A stretch of 64,000 nucleotides of DNA from positions 560,001 through 624,000 of the forward strand of contig WPIO01000139.1 of the NCBI GenBank assembly GCA_009760855.2. The letters run 5' to 3'. This DNA comes from Cristatella mucedo (Eukaryota > Bryozoa > Phylactolaemata > Cristatellidae). This document shows, in pieces, positions 28,913-43,900 of this stretch (position 1 is its first letter; every line of letters begins with the position of its first letter). A model generated the notes under the pieces. It was not told the DNA's origin. It saw nothing but the letters and a program-made list of their open reading frames with translations, and did not search any database. A program made the position numbers and the translations under genes.

Positions 28913-31900
28913 CTCGCTAGAAGGAAATTCGTGCACAATATTAGGTGACAGGAAGTGTCATTTTTTTAATTCATAGTAAGTTAAATTCTTTAATTTTAAT
29001 TCTTTTAATTTTTTGTTTTTTAATTCGTTTAATTTAATTCTAGTAAGTTTACAGGCAGCAACAAAAGAGAGTCGTGAAGACACTGCAATGAATAATAAGA
29101 TCTCACAAAGTACGGGGCGTATGACAATGTGCTGGCACAATAAAGCAAAAACAAAAGGCAGCAGGTACAGAACTTGCTATACCATCTACTATTGCCAGTT
29201 ATAGATGTGCAGCAGGAAAGGAGGGGACTACTAGCATACAAAGAAAAAGTTATCGGTCACTAATAATACGAAAAGTTATTGCTTCTGACGTGCAGTAACA
29301 CAGCAAAGCTGGCTGAGCAAGTTCTGCATTGTGGGTCGCATCGTGTCTAGACCCTTAGTAGATCCATCGTATATATGGCCCCATTGCAAATGGTAAGAAT
29401 GGCAAAACATACCTGCTCCATATCGTGCAAGCAATGTAGGTTACTCGACAATCGTTCAATAAACTCGTGAGGCAGAAATACCTGCAAAGGAAGATTATTA
29501 AAACAGCTCTGCCGAGACCGCTGCAAAACGGGGGGGGGGAGGGAGGGAGGGAGGGAGAGAGACGCCATGCGCGGAGGAGCCACATTATGGTTGCACCCAC
29601 CTGCAGCCAAGCACCATGCGTGGAGTACGGGTGCTCTTCACTCGCTATGGCGCCAGCTACCGACGGTGGCACGAGCGTCACGGCAGCATCGTTAAGCGCG
29701 CTTTTGAACGTGAAGTGACGGCCGTGCTTCAAGCGACCCCTACAGCGGCAGCAGTGCGTGCGTGCCAGAACTGCTGCGCCAGAGCTGCTGCTGCGCTTTC
29801 ACCAGCACGGCGCAAAAAACTGCTGCAGCTGCCGATCAGCTGTAGCTGCCCAGTGCGCCCCAAAGCATGGCAACACGAGCTTTTGTATCGTTTGCCTGCT
29901 TACAGCAAGTGCTGCCAGTGAAAACCCTACAAGGCAGATGTCCAGAGATCTGTAGTGCTTAACAGGCTGATGCCACTCTTGCACCGATTTCCATCGACGT
30001 TATGCACACACCCATGGCAAAGCCTGATCACAGTTGATAAGTATCGTGCGTGAAAGTATTTCGTTGTCGTGCATTGATCGCGACTGAACATTCTCAGCAG
30101 GGCCTCTAACCGAACCTTTTTCCTACATCGGCCAGCACGAGCACCACTAGTGCAGCTGCTGACACTGAGATAAATACAGCATCACAGCACTCGGTCAAAC
30201 GTTCAAGAGCCCGCGATCTATTCGAGCTTATCAGCTCGCATGCTGAAGCTGCACAGGATCAACTAAATCAACTACATGTGATCGTGAGAAAGGATAGGAA
30301 ACTGAAAATCGGATGGCATTCGCGAAGGAAGCAAAAGGATCAGGTGCCGGATATGGACAGATCGAAGGACAGTGTAAAGTGGACAAGAGGCCCAGTGCTA
30401 TCCCTCACTAGCACATTCAGAAGCTGCTGTCTGAGGTCCAGCTCAACCCAGGAGTGTTGCTAACAGTTGCAGGCCCAAGCTAAGCTCAGGATCGGTGGGT
30501 CGGCATTGGGATGGCAAGGAAAGTCTCAATGGGTGGTAAATAGACATGTCCAGCCTGACACCGAAAGTAAAGAAAGGTTAGCAAATACTAAACAAGATGC
30601 ACAGCAACCTTTTAATTCTGGCAAGTTGACATCCCGTTGTCGAGATAGTGCTTCACGGGATGTTTCCCAGTCGGGGATCTTTGAGCTCTTGGGTTGACAA
30701 GTGATCGTGGACACCTTATGTTCAACAAGGAAACGTCACTCCCACGGACCAAGGTGTGCGACAGCAAGCTATTGCAATTTGCAATCGTGTCTCTTAAAAG
30801 TCACGCAGGATGGCAATGAGGAACTCCTTAAGGCAACCGATCATTTTTCTGGGTCGTATGCTTTCTGATGGCAAACATATTGCATGTTTACCAACATGTC
30901 GAAGCTAGGTCGCGAGGCATCATCTGGTGAATGTGTCACTTGATACATTTCTCACCTGCATCAGCACCATGGGCATGTAGAAACAATTTGGAGCTGCTCA
31001 AATCCTGAAAACCTATCATAATAAGAATATTGCACCTACAGTAAGGAAAGCAATGGTATACCTACGGTATTTGTTGGAAGCTATCACCGGAAATCATTAT
31101 TCTTGAAAGATAAATTAGATTAAATTAGCATGGAGGACAAATCGAATGCTAATTATACTTTAGCAGAATTATTTTTAAATCCGGCTGAACGAACACAAGT
31201 TCAAGCAAGGGATCCTACTTCCATTACCTGGAAATAGAGCCACAGCTGTGAAAAATACATTCCGAAATTGTCCCACAAAGCACCAATTGTATACCGATGC
31301 TTTAGCAGAGCTTGCACTCAATCCCATTAGGCTACCCGGCGACAGTGATGTGCAAAAGCTTAACCAAGCTGCTACGACCATAGGGCATTCACTGGGCCAA
31401 TAACTTCACACCAATTCTATATGTGCCAGCAGCATATAGGTACGTACGAGGCATATCTGCTTTTGGGCACTGGTGCTAATAGCCAAGGAGCCTAGATGAC
31501 ACGTGGAACAGTTATCCATCACAAAAACAGTGCAAGAAGCCAGCGAGGCCCAAAGTAACAGATGGCGAGTAGATTTCTTTCAAGCCGGCGACATTGTGTG
31601 TTGAAGCATGCACCCTGCACGCTGGACAGCAGTACTTAGTTTTCGAATCTTGAGAGTAGAGTCACGTGATATGGGCACCTACAGCATGCTGGCCACCTGC
31701 CAAACTATAGAGCATGACGACCACTCCTCTAGCGTCTAATGATAAGCGTTTCTCAAGCACTTACGGGTTGAGCCCGGAAAGGATAACAAAGACGTGATAG
31801 TCTTATTTGGCATATAGGCAGCCACCAGGCCACTAGGGCAGCCATTGCTCATCTGCCCTCGAACAGAAAAAGCAACTCGGGCAAGGCAACAGGGTGCACC

Positions 31901-34900
31901 TTTCCTTTGTGAGGACGGATGGAAGAAGGAAGTGGGCTGGCACCACACCCCTCAGGTTCTCTGCTGTCCTCACTTACACAATTAGGGATAGCCGATACCC
32001 TTGGAGTTGTTCCCAGCACTCGTCAACATTCGTTGCTCCTCATAGGCCGAGGAATGCAAATTTGTAAAGCATCGAAGCAACAACGTGGCATGCGATGCCC
32101 ACACATAGTAGGCAGCAATGCCGAGATTCCAATGTAGCAGTCCATCGTCATCACAAGTGGAGCTTGGTTCCAACTCGAACAACTATGAGCAGCTCTTAGA
32201 GCTAAGATGGGTCGTTCCGTCTGTATGCAGCCGCCAGGCACTTGCCTTGGGCAGTAGGCAGTGGACTTGAAACAATGTCTGACTTGGAGCCGAAGCAGAG
32301 CATCCGAACCTGATGCCATCAGCTCAGCCAAATCATTGCCAAACCTATGCCAACTACTTTTGAATATATACACTTCCTTTCTCAAGCCCTAACATTTCAA
32401 AGGATGATGAAAGCTTAAAAGCACATGATTGATAGCTGCATTATTCTGCTTTCTCAATGTATTTTCTTTAGACTTCATTGCATGCACACGGACCCGAACA
32501 TGAACACACACGCACGCACACACACACACACACGCGGTTGCTGGCTTAACACAGGCGACAGCTGATACATTTCTATTCACACAATCAAGTGCGCACGCCG
32601 TCTCCAGCTAAATCCAGCTCAAACCGTTACTTCTCCACACACGTCAATTGCAGCAGCAGCTCATACCATAACGAAGCAATAACGCTGGCGATAGCTGGCA
32701 CTGGCAGCTCTCACCTCAGCGCAAGAGGCAGCAGTGAGCCCGTCTCGGCGTTAAACTTGAGGTGCACAGCTTCCAGCGTCCTGGTGCGAGTAAGCTCTGC
32801 AGGCTGGTCTCCGCCCCCACTGCCCGCTGGCGCACTGCCGCTGCCGTCAAACGACTGCTTTCTTGAGCTGCCTCTGCTAGAAAACGGGCCGTAGCATCGT
32901 CAATGACATGCCCAAAGTTTGCATAATAATAGTAATAAATTTGTATAGCTCCTTCAGATAACTTAATCTCTCCAGGCACTTTACAGCTGCTGCAAAGAAT
33001 CGGCACGCCAAGCACGGACAAGATAAGGAGACGAATCTAGTCGACTAGAAGATGACATTTTGTTATTGCCATAGAAGAATGTGCATGCACACCGTCATGG
33101 GTCATCACCCAATATTTTGGTACATGGGATTTAACTGTGGACTTGCAGTAACACGAGCTTTCACTGGGTGAACCAAAGCTGAGCTCATGCACCCATCGTG
33201 CTGAACCAGAAAGGGTTTCCTGCTCGGTAGTTCATTTAGCTATGGTCACCCAAGATCTACGAACAGTTCTCCAGGACAACATGCAGGATACGCCCCATTC
33301 GCTTTCGAAGGCTGAGATAGAGGTCAAGGTAACAGTAATTGCAAGGCTCTTTCCTAAAGATGCAAGTCGGATGCAACATAGTCTACTTTAACTTGTTTTC
33401 CCATTATGCCAATCCGTGTGGTTACATTAGAGCCTACACTTGTATTTTAAGTGCACAAATGTTCATGATTTGATCCTGGCTTAAATCGTGTTGCAGTAAT
33501 GCACTAAAAAATATCCCATAGATGGCCCTGAAAGTTAACACAAAATCAATATTATGCAGCTGACTGTGCATGAGCTAAACAATAAATGGCTCTACAGATA
33601 AATTAAACGATGTACTCTATGAATAGCTGAGGTGATTCACTAAATAAACGATGGAGCTTTAGAGGCATGAATATCAGCAAGGCATGCAACAAATTGCTTT
33701 CACAGTTCGTAAGAATCCTATTCAAGACTCAGGATAACATACTGTTCTCAACTGCTTTCCTAACTCACATCGGCAGCAGCAGTGCTTGGCCTGAGGAGCC
33801 TCCAGAATCTCTCGGATGAACTATTGCCAGGAACATTTAGGCCGGACCACATTCCTTGGTGTTCTCTGATTGCTTCTAATGAACTAACTTGAATGTCGAA
33901 AAGCAAAGCCCATGAAGGAGGCTCTAGCCATCAAAGCTATCTCCACTTAATTTGGCTACCGAACAGCACAGCTGTTGAAACATCACATTACTAGAAATGC
34001 ATACAATCTGCCATTTCTAAACCCTAAAACGGTAGCCATTTAAAAAAACCTCTGTGCCTATTTTGATTAAAGGCCGCGAAGAACATAGTGGTGAACATGT
34101 ACAGCATGTGCACAAAAGAGTGCGATGGATAACCATGAAATTCCCACCTCTTTTCAATGCTGTATATTACTTTCACAGCGGTAACTGGTGCTGCTGCATG
34201 ATCTCGAACTTGAGGGGGCAGGGGTACTTCGACAAGGACACGCAGCAGGGACTTTACAATAAAGAGTCCACAACAGAAAGGTCACTCGTCTTTGTGCAAT
34301 GAGCAAAGGCTGCATGGCATTCGACCATTCGAAGTATACCACGAGGGTTCCACGACCAGCTGCAGCTGCCTAGGACCCCTAACACGACGTTGCACGACGA
34401 CATTTTGCTGAAGAGCTAATCATCCTACAGAGTCAGCATTGCTTCGGGTGTATAACGACCAACTTAGTTGTGCAAACCTGAGTAGAGTATCTCAGCTTGT
34501 TTTGCTCGATCTTTCGGCAGCTTCTGATATTATCGATCACTAAGGCCTTCTTGAGCGCCTCTCATCTCGCCTGGGCATCACTGGTACTGCACTGCAATGG
34601 TTCAGGTCCTATCTCAGTGGGAGACTGCAGAACATTAATGTGAATGCACAGATCATTCGGTAAGGATATCATCAAAAGGTCAGCTAGAGTGCCACTGCTT
34701 TCGCAGACACTATCAGGCTGATACCAGAATGAACGTTAGCCGGAAAACGGTGAGTCGTTGACTAGCCGATGAGGGCAACTCTTGATTGGTGGCAAACAAG
34801 GCTGCGTGCCAAGCAAACAGCATAAAGCCAGGCTGAAATGGGCAAACCACTGTGCAGGCTAGACAGTCTATTGAAGTGACGATAGTAAATTTCAGCTACT

Positions 34901-37900
34901 TAGAAGGAAAAACTTCATCAGCACATCACAAGAAGAAAATATGAGCAGAACCACAAAGAATGCCTACTTTTAAGCAGAATTTGTAAAAGTACCAAGAAAG
35001 AGATTAAGTTCTCTGAGGCCATTATATAAGTTCTCTGAGGCCATTATAGAAATGTATTATTATTATAATAATCATTAAAAACATGGTGGTGGCTGAATGC
35101 GGAGCTTTGGGTGATAAATCTATAGACCACCTGAGCAATGCCAAATGGGTCCGAAAATTCTTTTCCGACTCCGTCTTCTACCATCAGGAATGGACACACT
35201 CAGTCAACTGATTTCAACACCCTAGGATATATTTGGAGTGACTTTGACCGGCGATTGAGAAGCAGTCGAAAGCCATCTACAGTAGCAGATATTTGGATCG
35301 GGCTTATATTGGATATTGTATTGGAATTCATGGACTGCAACCACTTGACTTTCTTTAGATCGGTCTAGAAGGCTTCTGCCGGCTGCCCCTGAGGAACACC
35401 TATGCAAAACGTCATGGTATACTTCCCAGACTTAGGACCGTGAGCCAAGACACATTCTTCAATGACTAACACCCACGCAGCCACAAGCCCCAACAACAGC
35501 ACATTAACTAGTCTAGCGACTCGATAATTACACATAAATTACAGCCTTAAGTATAAACAGTACTGAATCAAAAGCCAAGTATCTCTGACGGATCAAGAAG
35601 CATCAGTTAGCATCTCACTGAGAGCGGTCTGTGGTGGCATGGGTTCCTCCGGTGCCACTGCTGCCTGCAGCAGCTGGAGATCCAGGACTGGCAGCAGCTG
35701 CATAGTCTGCATACTGCTGCTGGTGATGCGGACTGTGGCTGGAGCGGCTGAGGCCCTTCTTCAACATTGACTTGATTCGTTCTGAATCTGTTTGGACAAA
35801 TGACGAATGTATGACCAATGCTACGACATTTATGAAAATGGTTCAAGCAGAAGCACGATAAAGATCGACTTGCTGAACAGCTTGGCATGTACGATTTGAA
35901 GTACAACTACATTGCAAAGTACCCTATACCAATACATAACAGTGGGCACAAGTTGGAATAATAAATAATGCCTTCGGCTCCAAAACTGCAAACCAATCTC
36001 ATTATCTAGCTCCAACATTGTTGCAACATATAACTCATCACATAAGTAACAGGCTACATATTTAAAAAGCCCGGGAACCGATGCTGCAAGGATGCCCAAC
36101 TGCTAGAGCGTACCATAGCTCAAAATAGCAGCCAGCTACTGCGAAACATAAACTATCACATTCCACAATAATGACAGCATTTGTTGTTGTCAGTCTTGAC
36201 CATCGGAGATGGATGGATGCAGCAGCAGTGGTTCGATTTCTAAGGGAGCTAGATATGGAAAAGTAAAGTGCTTTCCATAAGCAAAACGAATTCCCCAATC
36301 TCGTGTATACCAGTCATCCTTAAGGAGTCAAATTGTCAACGCTCAAAAAAGCAAAGTGAGATCATTCTACTATACCAGAGATAAGTATGGTAAAGCAGGA
36401 ACTGTTGGATGAAGTCTGAAAACCGTTACAAACAACGTTACGAGATATTGAAAAGTGAGAGCTCTGAACATGCATCCCAGCCAGGCAAGCACCTAGCCTG
36501 CACCTAGCTAGAACCAAGTGAGTGTACACTAAGGTAACTTTTAATAAACTTTAAATTGGAAATTTTACCCGGCTTTGCTCAGCACAAGGTTTCAGTAAAT
36601 GCTCCAAATATGCCCCAGAGAGCAAATGGCATTGACTCTTTGTGGAAGCAGTCCTGTTTGCTTGCATCGATAAGAAATTTGAGCGTCCATAAGCAATGAT
36701 AATGTTAACCCATCAACCATGGGTCATTGACCGAAACCGCAAGTGAAGCTGAGGACAGTACATTGTATGAAGTAACCGGGGTAAACTTACAGTATCTAAA
36801 GCTGAAAATGACAGCACGCAGTGAATCGACGACAAATCTACAGTGAAAGTAGCATTTATTAGGGGTTGAGTCCTACCAAGTCCATCTGGTAGCACGACCC
36901 ACGGAGAAAGTTACAACAAAATCTATAGCCTGGGCCTGCCCCATGAAATATTCTCAGCACTCCAGATGCAAGATTGTGACCCAAATTCACATCCGTGCTA
37001 GCGCAAAGGTAGTTATGAAAATAATTCTTAAGGCTTCAGTCACGGTCTAGAAGCTTCTGGAGGCTTACAAATGTCACTATCTGACTTTTTTTAACTGTGC
37101 TTCTCTGTAGAATGAGAGCGACGACTACGACCTTAGTGTGTCAGTTTCAAGACTGCAGCTGCACTGTTGTGTGATTCACAAATTGGAAAACTTTGCGCTC
37201 ACCATCGGCTCTGCCAGCATACATCCTGTTGCATCTGCACAAAAATCTAGGTGCCCCGTTCTAAAGTGACCTTTCATTAGACGACTACATCAGCTTCACA
37301 ATCAAGTCTGCCTACTTTCAGCTACTTTACATTGCTAAAATTCGGACTTGCTAAGACAGGGATACTACATCTAAAAAGGTTCATGAATTTATGACATACC
37401 GCCTCGACTTCTGCAACTCACTAATTGCTGGTTTACCAGCCTGTGCAATCAGGCGCCAACAATTGGTGCAAAACTCTACAGCAACACTTGTATGTCTTGA
37501 GTGTCGAAGTTGCCGCACTACAACAACTCTAGCAACTTGCACTGGCTCAACAGTCAAGGTGCACATCGACTTCAAGGTTCAGTCACTCCCTTTTACGTCC
37601 CTTCATTCTTTGGCTCCAGCCAGATCTACTCCCTACCGGGCTAGGCATTGTGCCACCTGTTTTTCTGAATCAAATTATCGTTTAGCTACACATTGTATAA
37701 ACCTCAAATCCTTTGGAGACCGTGCCTTTAATTTGTAGGTGCCCAAAGCCTGGAACTCACTCCCGACTGACGGCACATCTGCTGACTTTAGGAAATCTTA
37801 AAAGAAGCTAGAAATACATATATTTAACACAGCATTCAGGGGTCAATGTGATTCGTCCCTTGTGTGCCTTTGCATTTCGACAGTGTGCATGTCACCTCTA

Positions 37901-40900
37901 ACCATGTTTTACTTACTGCGCCGAGCTGGTTTGGTCTAGCGGTTAAGGTGCTCGCCCCGACCAAGGTCTGACTGAGGTCGTGGGCTCGAGCCCTGAGGCA
38001 TATGTGAAGCGAAGCGCCTGAATAGAGATTAAGTTCTCTTGGGGCGCTATATAAATGAATTATATAACTATATATATATAATTTACTTGTTGACAATGAG
38101 CATGAAACCACTAACCATTTGATCATGCTTCCTTTACAGCCAATGTAAGGTGACTAGAAAGAGTACAAGTTTGCTGAAGATGCTATATAAATGTATTACA
38201 TTTATTATTAACTTTGAGAAGCCTCTATGGGCTAATACAGGCCGGATCAAGGCTGACATGCCATTACACAGAATAAAGCTATGGCATCATACTACATTAA
38301 ATCAAGAAAGATAAATATCGCATGTGTTATCTATCTATAATAAAACACAGACAGCGAGTAAAGGACTGTCGTGGCACATAATGCAGCTCTTCAATGTTGC
38401 ATTTACGAGAACATGAGCCTAACCCATAATAACTCGATGCAAATGGCACTTCGTCCAACCTCAAATGCAACAAGGATAATAATAAGAAGAAGAACAATAA
38501 TAGTGTCATATATTTGTTAGAGTGCCATCAGAGAACTCAGTCTCTTTCTCGGCATCTAACGTTTGCTACAAAGGCAGCATGATCGAATGATTAGTGGTAA
38601 CATCCTCAATGACAACAACCATAACATGGTTGGAGGTGACATGCACAGCAAGGCATGCAAATATTTTTACTGGTATGAATGCACAGTGTCAGCACGGATA
38701 AGGACACAAAAGGACGAATCACACGGCCCTACAAAATGCTGTGAAAAATATATGCGTTTTTGGCTTCTCTTTAAATGTGGTCAACCTTGCTAGTAAGTTT
38801 CAGTCTGGTTTTAGAGCTAATCACTCTACAGAGACAGCATTGCTTCAGGTGTATAACGACCAACTTAGTAAAGCAGACCTGGGTAGAGTATCTCTGCTTG
38901 TTTTGCTCGATCTTTCGGCAGCTTTTCATACTATCGATCACCAAGTCCTTCTTGAGCGCCATTCATCTCGCCTGGGCAGCAATGGCACTGCACTGCAATG
39001 GTTAAGTTTTGTCTTAGAGGGAGACTCCAGAGTATTGATGAGAATGGACAAAGATCATCCGAGGAACCTCTGAAATATGGGGTACCTCAGGGGATCTGAT
39101 CTAGCTCCTGTTCTTTTCACGGTTTATACTCTCCCTCTTGCCTATGTGATTGCCAGGCACAATCTATGCTTTCACTTCTATGCAGATGACACTCAGTTGT
39201 GCATTTGCTTTAATCTCTCCGAGCCCTCAAGCACGCCGAATTCTCTCAACTCCCTTGCTGCATGTACCGATGGCTTCCGCACATGATGGTAGCAAACTAT
39301 CTTAAATTGAATAAAACCAACTTACTGGTTATGGGCAAACCAAGTGTGATTCAGAAATTGGAAAGGTTAGCACTCAATACGACTCTGCCAACATATCTCC
39401 AGTTAAGTTTGCACGAAATCTAGGTGTAATGCTCTAAAGTGACCTTTCATAAGACGACCATATAAGCTCCACAGTGAAGTCTGCCTACTTTCAGCTACCT
39501 AGCATCGCTAAAATTAGGGCTTGTTTAGGCAGGGATACCACATCTAAATTAGTCCACGCATTTGTGACATCTGACGTCTGTAACTCACTGCTTGCTGGTC
39601 TACCGGCCTGTGCACTCAGGCGCTTACAGCTGGTGCAAAACTCAGAGCTAGGCTTATCTGTTGTGAGCGGCAAAGTTGCTACATCACACCACTTCTTGCC
39701 GACCTGCACTAGCTCCCAGTCAAGCAACGCATCGACTTCAAGGTCCGGTCACTCACTTTTAGGTACCTTCATTCTTTGGCTCCAGCTTATCTATCAAATT
39801 TACTCCCCCACCAGGCTAAGCTTCGTACCATTCACTTTCCGGAATCTAATTTTTACCCGTACCTTGTACAAATCTCAAATCCTTTGGAGACCGTACATTT
39901 AGTTCGTATGCTCCCAAAGCCTGGAACTCACTCCCGACTTGTGCCACCAAGAACAGAGCCCTAGGTACACCATAATCCAGCGATTCCTCGTACGATCGTT
40001 CTCCATTCACATTAATGTTCTGGAGTCTCCCACTGAGAAAGGACTTAAAACCATTGCAATGCAGTATCAGTGATGCACAGGCAAGATGAGAGGCACTCGA
40101 GAAGAAATTGGTGATCGATAGTATCAAAAGCTATGGGGAGATCGACCAAAGCAAGCACAGAGACTCTAACTAAGTATGCATTCCTAATAAGGTCGTTAAA
40201 CACCCGAAGCAATGCTGACTCTGCGGAGTAATTAGCTCTAAAACCAGGCTGGACCTTATTAGCTAGGTGTGAAGTTTAAATGTTCAGTTCAGAGTTCAGA
40301 TGGTCTGCCACGACTCGTTCCAACGTATTTGGTAGGAACGGTAGAAGGGAGACTGGGTGGAAGTTGCTCGAGTTGCTTTGGTCTAGTGATGCTTTCTTGA
40401 GTAGTGGCCAGACAACAGCTTTTTTTGAAAGGTGCTGGGACATGACCTTAGGCTAATGACATATTTAGGATGTTAATTATGCATGGCAGCAGCACATCCA
40501 CGTATCATAGAAGTAGGACAGTAGGAATAGGGTCTAGTAGACTGGTTGTATTCTTTGATTGGGTTATGAACTTCAGGATGAGGTCATTCGTGGCCTCCTT
40601 GAATGTTTTGATTTTGATTGAATGAATTGATTGAGGTGCTGCACGGAATTAAAGGACTTGATTCCAGAGGGGATGCAGTCACCCTAGGGATGGGCTCCCT
40701 AATCTTGTCTATCTTGTTGACAAAGAAGCTCGAGAAGCGATTGGCTAGATCACCACAAGGATCACTAGGTAAAGGAGCTAGCCTGGGAGTGGTTAAGGAG
40801 ATGTTTGATCGTAAATATCATAATCATTAGATTGTACATCTGTGATTCAACAATGTTTTGTCGAAGCAAGCTAGACTTGGCCTTTTCTGGGATTGATTGG

Positions 40901-43900
40901 TACGACCTATAGTAGCCCTCATATGCCTGACGATACGCATTCAGTCCTAATCTTGTACATGCTTTTTCGACCTTGCTTAGTTGGCCTAACTTGTTTAATG
41001 TTTGTAGTATGCACTGTGAGCTTAGTCAGAGGTAAACACTCGTCAAGCATGTCTTCTAGTGCCGTGTTGTAGCATTCTACTAATGATGACATATCAAAAG
41101 AGCGATTAAGCAACAGGGGCAAAGAAGATATTCTCGTGCAGATAGCATCGATGTCAAAGGTCTCGAGATTCCGTATTTCACGGGTGTTTTGGGATACAAA
41201 GGAAGGCACACACTATAGACTGAATGAGATGTGGTCAGATGATTAGAATTCGGTAATAATTGGTGATGATAGCATGGTTTTAGGAGAAAATTTGGTCGAG
41301 CATAAAACCCCTGATGCTAACTGTTAATCAAAGCAGAATTAATGCGGGCATTAAATGAAAGCTTGCATTTATACGACATCAGCTTTAACGGAATGCTTTG
41401 CATAGTAAACACGAGTGTCTAGCATCAAAAAAGATCCATAACAGTGGAGCCTCGACACTTTTCTCTTGATGCACCGAAGCAGCTGCACTCCACGTGACGT
41501 CCATTGAAATTCAGACATGTTGTACACTTGTAATACAAATCGGCCTTGGTGTATATAACCATGCTAGGCTGAATTATGTTAGTTAATAGCTCGTGAAATA
41601 TTGAGAAATAAACACATTCTTCTGCGTTCGGGCTCATTCAGAAAAACCCTTGATTCGAGTTTTATCAAAAGCTCACTGAAGCTTTAGCACTCTGAGGTAG
41701 GTGGTCGCTTTTCTTCTGTAATGCACTACTAAAAGAACTTAAGCAGCAGTGTAACCACTTCTGACTTCCACTGACGATAAGTGCTTCAAGCTTCGCACTA
41801 ATTGCACTACTTTCTTTAGGAGTCCATGGAGAAGTGAATTGCCGAGCCCAGCGTAAATGACACTGTGGCGCCAGTTTTGGGTGAGATTTCATAATTCTAC
41901 ACCCATAAAACCTGTTAGGGATCACAATAGAAAACGTTACCTCGAAGGCTCATAGAATTCGACTTCATGGCATGTCAAATTGAACCCCGGTGGAGCCATC
42001 GGGGCAGGGCACTCTCAGTCGCTCCCCAGTGACCGTTAGAAACTCTGGCCGAGCAGGGCGAGCCGCGGTCAGGACAAGAGCTTCCCAGTGGATAAAGGAG
42101 ATAACCTTAGCACGATGACTGGAGATACCCTGAGAAAAGCTTCACCACCACCCCTTCCTCAGTCGTACGATTTGGCCATCACTACTCTCAGCAGCAGGGG
42201 ACACGGCACAGGCTCCAGTGGCTGGCACACAGATCTTGGTGGGCGGCAACCTTTAACGCATGCTAGCATAACAGGCTCGGTGGCCTTGGATTGCTTGCAA
42301 ACTTGCAAACCATATCCACCCAAACTTATTTTCCATATTCCTGCAAGCACGGCTCTCGGTTGCTGAACAGTTTCGTTCCCTTTCCTATCTCCGTTGGGTG
42401 CAATCCTATGCCGAAGAGGGTGACCGACCGCATTCATAATGGACAGCAGTAGGTACGTTATAGAAATCTTCTGAGTGGATATCACAGATTCAAGAAAATG
42501 GACAAAGTAAACAGCACAGCTCGTGTAAGCTAGACAACGGCAAGACTTGGTGGCCACCTGAAATAAGTCGTTCCCTCCCCCCCCCCATTCACCCCCACCA
42601 AACCACAGCCTAAGCAACCCCCCCCCCCCTGAGCAGACCTGCCCAGCTGCTACTCCTTCTACCTCTTTTGCTGCACCGGATGCAGCAAATAGAGCCTCGC
42701 CCACAGAGTGACGCAGGGAGCGAGTAATGACAGACTCGTGTTGCGATTAAGGACAGATCGTGCTGTGCTGTCAGCGGCAGGCATATGCAAGTCCAGGCTC
42801 ATAGTCTCATCAATATAGCCACCAATAAGGACCGGAAGTGTTCTGTATCGTGTTCACTGATCTACTGCGACTGAAGATATATGCTCGGCTGAGGAGATTT
42901 ATGCTCACGATTGGTCTATGCAAAAAAGACCATCGGATAAATTCAAATAAGTATTATGAATATTGCTAGAGCGCAAAAGACGTATCAGTACAACATGAAA
43001 GGAAGCCAAGTACCTATCTCTGAGATCCTGGGCTTGTCTGCGTCGCTGGAGTTTATGCGCTTGTCTGCTGTCCCACTGCTGCATCGATTCTCTTTGTCGT
43101 CGTCAGCAGCAGATGCACTGCCGTCTTCATCGCGGTGATATTCCTGCAGCATCCTCGTGCCGTCCTCCCACATCACATAGCCACTGACTCCGCTTAGGTT
43201 CGAGCCTTCCAGCTCAATACCTTGGTCCAGCTTCTCCTGCAGTTTCGGATCCAGCTCAAAAATGGTCTCCCCACGTCTCATGTCTGTTATCAACCAAGGT
43301 CCGCCAGCTCTACAAGATAGCGCACACGTGCAGCAGCAGCAGCGCCACCCATCCTCCATGCCCTTGTCTCCCCTGATCCCACGATCGACCTGCATACTCA
43401 CATCTCCAGCTCCAGCAGGCTAAGGTCCAAAATTTTCCAATAAGCTAGTGCAGCAGCAGCAGCAAAGGCCCGACTGCAGCAGAAGTCCCAGCATGCTCAC
43501 TTTTCTCCAAGTGCTCATGCACACGTACCGGACCCCTGTAAGCGCAATGGCAATCGCGACCTAACGCTGCCCTCCTCTGGGACAAACAGCCGGCCCTTGC
43601 TCCCGGGGGAAGACTGGCCAACCCAACTGACCACTAGAAAAGTGGGCATGCTACAAAATCGGGCACTGTGCGGCTACAATCAAAGGTTCGTATCTCTGCA
43701 TACTGCATAAAGCATCCAGAGTACCAAAGCACGGCATGCCTGTTCGGCCAATTTTCACAGATTAAAATTGGGAAGAAATAGCTACTTTATTGCAACTCAG
43801 CCGTTTCGTGGGCACCAAAGCACAAATCCTTGGGTCCCGAAGCGAGCACACACTTGCGAAAGCCAATTTACCGTTCTCTCAATTCGCTCACATTTCTCCG

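Noticed and set aside
42159-42704. 181-codon Gly-rich minus ORF
   Set aside because: It crosses two poly-C runs and lies in SUFU intron 6 without splice or homology support.
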